The notes under the pieces were generated by a model. It searched no databases. It saw nothing but the letters and a program-made list of their open reading frames with translations, and had not been told where the DNA came from. A DNA stretch of 64,000 nucleotides from Ustilaginoidea virens (taxonomy: Eukaryota; Ascomycota; Sordariomycetes; Hypocreales; Clavicipitaceae), in assembly GCF_000687475.1 (NCBI RefSeq), contig NC_057318.1:1488001-1552000 (forward strand), read 5' to 3'. Positions 12,351 through 22,768 of the stretch are shown here, piece by piece (positions within the stretch are counted from its first letter, which is position 1; every line of letters starts with the position of its first letter). Both the position numbers and the translations under genes were made by a program.

Positions 12351-12646
12351 TGTATATAGTATAACAATAAGGGTTGAGAGAGTTTTATTAATTATGACGG
12401 ACTGGCCCTAGGGCGACTGCAAATAGGTATTAATCGGATGTATTGATAAAACTAAGGAGGAAGGGAGAAGGGCCTAAATCGGGTCCCTTCCGCAGTCTAT
12501 ATATATCCATGTGTGGCGCAGGCTAGAGCCCTAATATTGCCCTATAGGCCCGCGCGTCTACCCTATATTATCCGTTCCGGACTAGGCATGGGCGCAGCCC
12601 GAGCTTCAGTCAATCCATGACACGGGCATAGCCCGAGTCCGTAACA
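12351..12646 (-). repeat. Candidate gypsy 5' LTR
   Basis: This 296-bp stretch starts tgtata and ends gtaaca, so on the minus strand it begins TGTTAC and ends ATACA, as an LTR should. It contains TATATATAG on the minus strand, a possible promoter TATA box. It marks the change from the TpA-rich gypsy remnant to sequence of normal composition. No second copy is inside the window, so the ends are not proven. Confidence 0.35.
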
Positions 12647-15646
12647 GCTAATTGAGTTAATGCCATAGCGTTTATACGCTATAATTTGCGCACGTAGTTG
12701 GTATACTAAATATTAATTGCAAAAAGCAGGGCTATTTGCCACATCTTATTTTATTAGAATTAATGCATTACTACCTAAGTTATGGCTATTTAAATTCTTC
12801 CGCGATAATATGGTGATGGTGTTGATGTGGAGTTGTTTATGCATTAATGAACACCTACTGTAGGTACCTACCCAGAGGAAGGTATCACAGTATATGATAT
12901 CCCATAAAGTCACATGTTGTGTGGCGTCACACTTTTTGGTGCAACAGAAGGTGCTAAATAGGTAGCCAAGGAAAGAGCAAATTACAGAGTGTATAACGCG
13001 AGACATGTATCCCCCCATGGGGTCCTGCCCTACCAGGAATTGGCCAGATGTCTTTTCCTCTCTATGCAAAGGAAAAGAAAAGGGAAGACGCGGGAAACTC
13101 TGGAAAAAAAAAAAAGGTCGGAGCAAGAATTTCTGGACGAAACCACATCTTACATACCACCCAAGGTAGGAGGTACCTCGTATGTACGCCACGGGCCGAC
13201 CGTGCATGCAAGGTAGATTCGGCCGGGGCGGCGAGGTGTGGCGCGAGTTGTCCCCACCCCATGCCTGCCTGGCTAGGAGGTACCTAGATATCTTGGTATC
13301 TTGCTGTCCTCCAGGTAATAACCAGGCAAGCAACTTACCCAAGTTTCATGCCATAGGTCTCGTCATCACGCTACCGTAACTGCCGAAGCCTGGCATTATG
13401 TTATCGCTTATTGGTGATCAGACCACGTACGTTGAGACCTGGGCTACGTACCTAGGTAAGACCCTATTAGGTACCCCGACCCTGGTGGAGACGCACTAGA
13501 TGTAACTATAAGTATCCACAAGGGTCGATTGACGGTTTGGCGTGGGGCGTTCGTGTCGGAGAAATAATACATGGGTACCTACCTACCTACCTACCTAAGG
13601 TAGGTAGGAAGCAAAAAGACGTCGATAAGCCAACGGCTGGGCAAATCATTTTGCCTCGGGGGCGGCATGGAGAGGAAGCTCGATATTCGTCTCTCAGTTC
13701 TCTGTAAGATTTCTCAGTCTCTGCGGAAGTCCCAATCGTCGCTGCTAAGAGATTTTGGGGGTCACTGTTGCCCGGTGAGGCCCATTACCAGGTACGGTGC
13801 TTGTACGGGACTTGGCGTCTGGCCAATGGTAGGTGCTGTCAAGTGCCTGCTGTTATCCGTAATTGACCTGCTGTGACCCCGCTGAACGCGCTGTGCCTGC
13901 TGGATATGCTGGACCTGCTGCGGGTGCTGCAAGCTGGCCCTGGGGGCTGCCGTGCGACGTGACTCGGCTGCACCTACCTGAAGCTGGGCTGATCCATGCC
14001 AAACATGGCGGATAATTGCGAATATACTTTGTATTTTCATAACGTCTTCATCTGCCTTTGACCAAAGGATACAAAGTGCGGTGCCTTGATATAAACTGGC
14101 CTCCCTGATCTTTGCTTCCATAGTACTTCCAAGTACCTATCTACTTAGGCTAGGAGGTAGGCAATTTAGGCATTAGGTCGATATGTAGTATTCTTCAAAT
14201 TTCCAGGTACCCAACATACCTCCCAAGGTAGGCACCTACCTCTAGGCAGGTACCTAATGTCAAATCTACCAACATGTCGATTACCAGGCTGAGGTACCTA
14301 CCTGGTAGGTACCAGACGACCAAACCTCACTTTTCAGCCTTCCTTGGTTGCTCCTCCCCACCACTCCTCCAACACAAATTTTCTTCTTATGCGCCACCAA
14401 CACATCCCCCCTGACTTTTGCTTTGGCACAACCCTTGGCGACCGACTCTGGGCCTGATGACGGCACCTTGGATCAGGAGCGACAGGGACTGCTCGCAGAC
14501 GTTGAGAGTCTTGTGACTGAAGAAACAAGGAGTAGCCACGATGGAAGTGGCTTATTCTAGTCCCGGGAATGAGGAGCCGTCAACACCATCATCCTCACCA
14601 TCCTCACCACCACCATCATTACCACCACCACCACCACCACCACCATCAGGTCAGGTTGGTATTGCTTTCCCGAGGACTTGGCTGCGGAACATGGTCTCAC
14701 CAACATGACATGGTCGCAGCGTTACTATTGGCTGCATGCTCAGATCTGGACACACCAACCTCTTCGTCTCGTGGCGACATGGTCAAATGTCTCTCCTTCT
14801 CTCTGCCGGTACGTATGCACGGAGGTACTGACACATCATTATTCTGCTACAGACATGTCACCTCCCGATACCTGCTGTAATGACGGCTCAGTCCGTCCGT
14901 CTGTCTGCTGTTGAATGCTTTTTTTTATTTTTATTTTATTTTTAATTATTTTTTCCCCCGGAGCGGATCCAGCTCGATTGATAATTCATACTGCTACATC
15001 AACAGCAACGTCGCAAAAGGTCTGCAAAAAATCCACAAAAATCTCATACTCTGCGTGGGATCGATCATTGGGATGCAGATAGATGCACGACAAGGTCGAC
15101 GGAGCGTTGCGTCTCATGCCGACAACGACAACATGGCCCGGATCAGGTTTTGCGACAACGTCCAAGTTCGAGCACAGAATCGCCCGCGTCTCTGAACGAT
15201 CCAGGATGCTGTTTCGAAACTTGGCACTATGGAAACGCCCCACGAGCTGTGCCCTGCCTAACATGGAACATGGATTCAACTACTCCGTACTCCGTACATA
15301 CATACATAGGACACATAGGACTCGAAATCGGCACTAGGCAGCTTAACTTTAAATGGGAAGTTGAGCGACCCAGCGGCCCAGTTTCCCCACCTCAGTAATC
15401 TGTAAGCCCGGGGAATTCGCCGCAAATTACCGTTGATCATCGCGTACGGACAGGGACGTGCTCCGTGCTCCGTACCTCGTCACTATTAGTTTCACCTAGG
15501 TCCCCATGTCTCCCAAATCTACTATGTCAAACTTGTGGTTCCCTCCCCTTGCATCCAGGGGTTGGTCAAGAAAATTTGAACGTTCAGGAGTTCCTCCCGA
15601 CTGCTCCTGGTCCCGAATCCTTGATTGCCTACCTACCTACCTACCT
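12647..15646. other. Gene-poor intergenic region with TACC motifs
   Basis: I see no convincing gene here. Short frames exist on both strands but lack recognisable domains or splice structure. The stretch contains clusters of tacctacc/aggtaggt (13570-13610, 14140-14310, 15630-15646), a (cac)n/(cca)n tract near 14582-14648 that reads as poly-His in one frame, and T-rich runs near 14920-14955. Confidence 0.6.
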
Positions 15647-16422
15647 GAGGGTACAGGTCAACCGACCTGTGTTCCCCCCTTGTCATCCGACCCCCCTATA
15701 ATAACTTAACTGACCTGACCATTGCTGTGGGCTATACTCTTAATATAATTGGTTTATTAGGGAATAGTGGGTCAGGTCACCTTATATAGAAAGCTATATG
15801 GAGAAGTACTTTCTCTGATATTTTACTAGGTTCTTAGGTAGGGGTACCTAGTAAAAGAAATTAAAGAAGTCGCTTTCTTTAGAAAAATATAGGGAGAAGT
15901 ACTTTCTCTGCTGTTTTATTAGGTTCTTATGTAAGGGTACCTAGTAAGAATATTAAAGAAGTCACTTTCTATAGAAATATATATATAAAGGTACCTCTTT
16001 TTCTATCCCTAGTACCTAGATACTAGGTACCTAGGTACTTCGTAGAAATATAAGAAGTCACTTTATATAGAAAAATATATATAAAGGTACTTTTTCTACG
16101 TATAGTACCTAAGGACCTAGGTACCTACCTAATAAAAGAAAGGAAGTCACTTTCAATATAAAAGTCTATATAAAGGTACTTTATCTACTTTTAATATTAG
16201 GTTCTTAGGTAGGGATACCTAGTAAAAATATAAGGGAAGTCACTCACTATAGAAAAATATATATAAAGATACTTATAGTCTAGTGGCTACTATAGATTAA
16301 GGGATCTACTACTATTTATTACCGTATCTCTATATTAGGAAAGAGTATTGGTCAGGTCTGTTAAGTTATTATGGGGGGGTCGAATGACTAGGGGGGGGCA
16401 TAGGTCGGTTGATATGTAGTCT
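15647..16422. mobile_element. 776-bp non-autonomous inverted-repeat element, copy 1
   Basis: The ends form an imperfect terminal inverted repeat of about 75 bp (15647-15721 and 16349-16422), including ataacttaac-gacctgacc text. Ten bases are duplicated outside: ctacctacct at 15637-15646 and ctacctactt at 16423-16432 (9 of 10 match). The inside has no coding capacity. It is TpA-rich and built of about five units spaced 89-96 bp, each with gaagtcacttt followed by tatagaaa and aaaggtactt. Copy 2, of equal length, lies at 42304-43079. TIR length and a 10-bp duplication fit a Mutator-like (MULE) MITE, which is an inference. Confidence 0.88.
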
Positions 16423-16432
16423 CTACCTACTT

Positions 16433-17035
16433 AGGTAGGTACTGAGAACGGAGTGCTTGGTACCTCATGTTCGACTTGAAAGCCCCGTTCGTGGCCCTCC
16501 TTCCTCGGTATCAGAAGACTCAGGACCAAGTCCTACTTTATCGCCACCCTCGCCCTTCCATCACCAGACTTTCTTTTTCTTTCTCCTTAGTGCACGCACT
16601 AGGGAGTGGTTTGGGTGTGCAGGATTTCCTCGGAGAGCGCGCTCCTCTTATCACCAGAGAGACGACACGCCCTGTTTCGCCATCTTTGTCGTTTCGTTTT
16701 GCATTTGAAGCCAGCCAGCGACTTGCGGAGCAACTGGATCCCTACCGTCCGTCCATGTTTCGGGTGAGAATCCCAACGCCGAAAAAAGCTCAGCACTTTT
16801 GCGCGCACAGCCCTGTGGCAGACAGAGGACGGCATATCTTCATTATCAGCAAGTCCCGAGCTTGGCCCGTCACAATACCACCGATGCATTTGGTGGAATT
16901 GACAAGTCAAGCAATTTGTCGAACGCCTTACAGAGTAGCTGGTTATACGGAAAAGGCCCATTGTCATTCATCGCCATAACCAACGGCCGGCCGGCCGCAC
17001 ACCCCCACCGCACGCACCAACCCACCCGGCCTTTC

Positions 17036-17071
<36 letters not shown>

Positions 17072-17632
17072 CTCTCCCCTTCTCCCTTTTTTTTATATGC
17101 TCCTCCGGTACTACTAACTCTGAACGGAGTACTTCCCCTTGGTTAATCAACTTGCGCCCGAGTTTCATCCTCAAGCGATATTAGCCTCTCCCGCTTTCTT
17201 TGTCTCTTCGCTCACCCAGCCAGCCAAGTCGTTCCTTTATCCAGCCACATTCAATTGCAGACGATAAAGCAATTGAGAAAAAAAAAGAAAAAAAAAAAAC
17301 TACACCCGCTTTCCGGTTGGCTCTTAATGTTCATCGGATACCAGCCATCGTGCCGCCTCTCGAGTACCTCCGGGGACAAGGTGCCCGTCTAATATAACCT
17401 CTCAACCCTGGCTCGCCGCCTTGCACCTACCTACTTTCCCCCGCCATATTCATTTTTAGCATTGTTCAATTTGCTCTCTAGTTTCCTCTGCTAAGCCCGA
17501 CATTGGCATTTGCCTTCACACCGCAGCTACGGGACGTCTACATACCCCTTTTGGTCGTTAAATGATTGCTTGCTGGCTTGTCCCTGGCAAGACTTTGACC
17601 TTGACGTTGCCAAACCGCAAAACGCTCAATCC
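16433..17632. other. Upstream region of the RING-PH-VWA gene
   Basis: This 1.2-kb stretch precedes the start at 17633. It holds a long poly-T run (about 17041-17070), pyrimidine-rich blocks and one A-rich block near 17275-17300, typical of promoters and 5' leaders in filamentous fungi. Overlapping frames of 60-170 codons on both strands show no recognisable domain. Confidence 0.5.
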
Positions 17633-20600
17633 ATGTCCATGTTCAGGCGAGTCCGCAAAGCTCATCGGAAAGCAAAAGACAGTGCCGGTTTCCCATACGA
17701 CGACGAGGGAAATTCGCAGCTCACGAGTCGACCAGTCTCCGTAGACTTGATTGATCACCCTCGCATTGCACCTGTGGCACAATTTGGGCCTGACACGGGC
17801 CCTGCCCCTTTCGCCGACCAGGATTTCCCCTCTCATAAAGGTATGGGGATTGACATCGACGCAACTGAAGATTGGCCATTGCCAGTCCACGCTTGATTTT
17901 CTGATTCAACAACTGGGGTTTCCAGAGTCCACATGCGCTTGGAACGAAAAAGAAAAGCGACTAATCCTCCCATCCTTAGGCCTCTCTCATCGGCTCTTTC
18001 CACCGCAGCCTGGGGGCAACGGTAGCCATCGAGGCGACTCGTCCATAGGTTCGACTCGATCCGCTACGAGCACACCGTCGCGCAGAGTAGGCGCTATCGA
18101 TAACAACGTCATGGCTAGCACGGCCGAAAGGAGCCGTTCCCGGCGCGAAAGAACTTTTGTTGGCAGCGAATGTGCTGTTTGCGAAGAGCCCCTGGAACAC
18201 ACTCTTTCAGGCGAGCGGATATTGCAATTCTCTTGCTCCCACGTCGCTCACGAAGCTTGCTTTTACGAGTTCATTCGCGAACTCGACGGGAAGCACTGCC
18301 CTACCTGCGAAGCTCCGCTCCACCTTGACACCAGCCGAGGGGGCAATGTCATAGACATCAGTTCGTTGGCCTTGTTCCGAATATATTTTTTTTCCCAATG
18401 GGGAACAAGTCCAAAGCCAGGTTGCTAACCCGAGGACAGACAAAATCAGCAACATGGTTCGCTCAGCGGCAAGTGATGGTCGCTCAGCGCAAACCCCGAC
18501 ACCGACCTGGGACAACCAGACTCTACGGCCGCCAAGTCTTGAAGAGTCTCCAAACAAGCACCATGTCCAGCAACTCACCAGCAGTGGACGCGAATGCGGC
18601 ACCAAGGGCAGCCTCCGGGACAGCCGAGACGCGTCATTGACTGACCGACATGGTTCCTCAAGGCACGCGAGAAGCGACAGCGAGGCTACAGGCGTCGCCT
18701 CGTCCGGTGGATACCCGGAGACGATGCAAAGCACGCCATGGCGACATGATTATGATGTGCAAGCCATGGAAACGTCACCCGGCAGTCCACGCGCCATTTC
18801 GCGCAGCCCTATCCCGTCTCCAATTGTCACAGTCCGATCCGAATTTCCGACCATCAACCGCTCTCGCCAGCAACAAACACTAACCTGCTTGGTCACTGTC
18901 GAAGTTGCGGGTAACAGCTGGAGGCCAGACCCTGAAGACCTTGCCATCGCCTATCGTCAATCCACCCCGGCCAGTGCCAGAGTCGATCAAACGATGACTC
19001 ACACAGTGACTCAGGCACCGCGTGCGCCGAGATTCATCCCCTACGAATCTCCCGAGGTCTTGGAAGAGATTACCGAGTCTCTTCGGAATCGTGTTGACAA
19101 CTGGCACGGGCTAGACTTTGGAAGGTGAGTAACAGTGGTTCTCTGCTCGAGCGCGACGCGACCGTCGGACTTGTCTCTCTCCTCTCAACACACAATAATC
19201 GCTAATGTGTGACTTTGCAGATTTGGTCAATTGAGACTCTACGGAACGCTACGTGTCGGTAAGGACAAAGTATCATGGCAGGAACTAGAGTGCTACCTGT
19301 TTGCCGAGATGCTTATTTGCGTCAAGGAGAAGAAGCTGCCTCCCCAGGCTGTAACCCGCTGGGACGGTAATTCCGTCTCAGGGCAAGCAACCAGATGCTC
19401 TCTTAAAGGGAGCATCCTCATCAAAAAGCACTTAAACGAGGTATCCGAAACCGGGTCTTTGGACGAAAATATCCTGACGCTCAGTCTCTCCGTCGCCGAC
19501 TTGCCGCAATTCCACCTGCGGTTCGACAACCGGAACCAGCTTAAGCTGTGGAACCAGGCGCTACTGGACTTGAACATGGTTGAGCCTTTGATGGTTCGAA
19601 GTCCCGATTTTGACCGCGGAGAAGTGTCAGAAACGGACGAGGAGACTGAGTGGCTGCGATCCAGACCCCAAAGAGTCCCCTCCACCACATCCTCTTGGGG
19701 ACCAAAGTCCGTCACCACGGCACCGACTGAATACACCAACTTCGCCGCCAAGGCGGCCCATCCACACGGCTCGATACACGTTCCCGTCGACGTTGTCGTT
19801 GTTGTCCCAATCTCCTCATCTATGCAGGGCGTGAAGATGAACTTGGTGCGCGATGCGCTAAGGTTCATGGTCCATACACTTGGCGAGCGAGATCGAATGG
19901 GTTTGGTAACTTTCGGGTCCGGCGGAGGTGGAGTGCCCATTGTCGGCATGACGACAAAGGCATGGCCCGGCTGGACCAACGTCCTGTCGTCCATCAAGCC
20001 GGTTGGCCAAAAGAGCCATCGGGCGGACGTGGTGGAAGGGGCCAACGTTGCCATGGACTTGTTGATGCAGCGCAAGCACAACAATCCCATTGCAACCATC
20101 ATGCTCATTAGCGACGCATCCACGGCTGACGTCGACTCGGTCGACTTTGTCGTGTCTCGGGCCGAGGCCGCCAAGTAAGTGAAGTCCTGCACGTTTCCAA
20201 AACAAGCCCCTGCAGCGCAACTAATGTCGGCTTGCAGAATCAGTATACACTCATTTGGGCTGGGAATGACGCATAAACCCGACACCATGATTGAGCTGTC
20301 GGCCAAAACCAAGGCGTCTTACACGTATGTCAAGGACTGGATGATGTTGCGCGAATGCCTGGCTGGATGTTTAGGCTCTATGCAATCGCTCTCTCACCAA
20401 AACGTCAAGCTCAAGCTGAAACTTCCCGAGGGCTCGCCGGCCAAATTTCACAAGATCAGCGGGGCCTTGCAAATGACGAAGAGGGCAAGCGGTCGGGATG
20501 CGGAAGCTTCTCTTGGCGACCTCCGCTTCGGCGACAAGCGCGACATCCTGGTGCAGCTCGTCATAACTCCTGACAGTACGTCGCAGGACCAGCTACCGCA

Positions 20601-21474
20601 AGATCCATGGGACAACATCGTCTCTGGGCTGGAGGCTCTCGGTGGGTCGTCGGAGAACGAGGCCGAGAGGGCCTTGTCGATCGAGGAGGTTCCGTTGGTG
20701 CAAGCTGATCTGAGCTGGGACGACATACTCCGTGCGGGTACTCTCCAGCACATGCCTCGACCGTCGCTTTTGGCCATTACCATGTTGCCTCCAAGCTCGA
20801 GCCAAAAGAAGTCGCGGCCCAGCTCTCCGCCGATCCCGCCGCACCCCAACATAGTTCAGCGTCGTATGGAGCTGCTGACATCCGATATGCTCACCCGGGC
20901 TTTGACGTTGACGAGCCGTGGTCAGCACGATCGGGCCCAAACATTGTTGAGTGAGACTCGATCGATCCTGAAAGGACTGGGTAAGGGAGGCCTTCCTCCA
21001 GTACCGCAAGGGAGCAGCAAGCTTTATTCACCCTTGGCGCCTCCGGTTGGGACCAACGACTCGGCCTCCCGTGCCCTAGCTGGCACTCCTGATGGGAAGC
21101 GCAGCCCGTCGCCCCCGACGCCAGCCACGTCGTCTGGCGGAAATGGCTCTGCGCATGCACAACTCGGTCTTGGCCGGTCCCATGACGAGTTTGGGCTAGG
21201 AAGGGGCATCGATGCGGGCACCGTAGCGGCGTTGGATGCCGAGCTGGAGGCCAGTCTAGAGTGGATAAATCACCCTGCCATATTTGGACGGGACAGCCGC
21301 AAAGCCGTGCTGCAGGCCATCGGCGTCATCAGCTCCCAGAGAGCCTTTACCTTCCGCACTCCAGTCGAGACCTTGTGGGCTGGCCGCGTATGCGGCATCA
21401 AGCGTCTCTCAGACAAGAGCCGGGAGTGGCGAGCGGACGGCGGCGGTGGGGGTGGTATCATGGAAGAAGCTTGA
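17633..21474 (+). CDS. RING-PH-VWA scaffold protein, Ste5/Far1-like
   Basis: Five exons fit: 17633-17840, 17980-18360, 18440-19124, 19221-20174 and 20238-21474, giving about 1154 residues. The start MSMFRRVRKA is the first in-frame ATG of the open exon. A RING-H2 domain lies near residues 132-182 (ECAVCEEPLEH, CSHVAHEACF, CPTC). A PH-like region starts near 428 (LRLYGTLRVGKDKVSWQELE). A VWA domain starts near 610 (DVVVVVPISSSMQG). The tail is rich in Ser and Pro. This order matches yeast pheromone-MAPK scaffolds Ste5 and Far1, in which RING binds G-beta, PH binds membrane and VWA binds a MAPKK. A similar role here is inferred. The VWA metal site has Pro in place of its first Asp. Intron 1 could also end at 17925, in frame. 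Confidence 0.82.
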
Positions 21475-22583
21475 TGCCCCCGCCCCCCCTCCCTCCCTCA
21501 TGACCGTTATCGTCGCCGTGGCCGTCTTGGTCTTGCCGAGGAACTCGAATTGCCAAGGAAAAGGCCCCCAATCTGCACACCGACAACCGCTGCAAAACGG
21601 CACCGGTATCGGTATTCAAAAATTTGTCGGCGTGTTTCTTTTTCCCCCCCCCCCTTTTTTCGACATGCTAATTTTTCTGTTTACGATTTGACGTTATATA
21701 TGAAGACATTGGCAGACGCTTGTGCACAGACATGGACTTAGACGGGCCTGTTTAGTTTGTTTTTTTCTCTTTATTTTTCTCTTTAGTTTTTTGGTCTGTT
21801 TCTTTTCTTGGATATCCCAAAGCCGCGGACCCTGGGCTGAAAAACGATTCGCCGTGGAGTCGGAAAGAAAGCCATCCTCGTCGACTCTGGCACGCGCAAC
21901 GTCGCGCTCATGTCCTCTTCCCACGATACCCGCCGTTCTCGGCAAATCGCAGCGGTGGTCTCGGTTTTCAAGTTTCACACTTTACTTTATTCGCGTTGTC
22001 TTGTGTGTGTCGGGGCTTTCCCTGCCTGACCCGAATCGGGATGAGGGGGGAATCTGTACATTTCCTATTCTTTTCACTCGTGGAAAACCCTGGTAAGGTG
22101 CTACATGCAGTGCGCCTAGGATATATATATATATATTTATACATAAACATATGCACACATATATGTATATGTAGTTGGACGTTCTTCTTCCGTCTTTGGG
22201 CCGCCGACGTGTGAAAGGTACAGGTTGGCTGGGACACGCTTCAGTGGATTGGAGCTGGAGGGTTCACGTATCAAAGCTCGGCGAGGTCAGTTACGCACTT
22301 GATAATCACTAGGTGCATGGTGCAGTGCACCACGACGTTGATGCAGAGGCCAGACCCATCCTTGTCTTGATTGTTCCACGGGCCCTTTCTTTGGGTGTCT
22401 TATCGTATCCACGATTTCCGCGCATCGTACACTGACTGCCCTTTTGGGGAGCATCATCCTCCATGACCCCATGTAATCCGGCCAAAGCATATCCATTTCG
22501 AGCACACCCTTTTTGTTTTTGTTTTTATTTTTTTATTTTTTTTCGAATCCGTTTCCGTCGTTGGTTTCGTCCCCAAACTGCAC
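21475..22583. other. Convergent intergenic region, scaffold gene and cct8
   Basis: Both flanking genes end here, so this holds two 3' UTRs. It includes a C-run near 21645, T-rich tracts (21750-21800, 22505-22545) and an (at)n run near 22120-22140. I see no gene. Confidence 0.5.
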
Positions 22584-22710
22584 CTAGTCCTCATCCCAAT
22601 TCTGCGAGTCGAGTTTTGCATTAGCAATATCCGTGTAAAGGCGGTATATGCCAGGTGCAACGTGAGCAAAAAGACACACACACACGCACGCACGCACGCA
22701 CGCACGCACT

Positions 22711-22768
<58 letters not shown>

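Noticed and set aside
12746..13342. 198-codon minus-strand frame
   Set aside because: It has no recognisable domain, an odd composition, and several competing frames on both strands; treated as chance.
14569..14880. His-rich frame that might suggest a metal-binding protein
   Set aside because: The histidines come from a cac/cat trinucleotide repeat; there is no conserved context.
19293..20312. 339-codon minus-strand frame
   Set aside because: It is antisense to the VWA part of the scaffold gene and crosses one of its introns.
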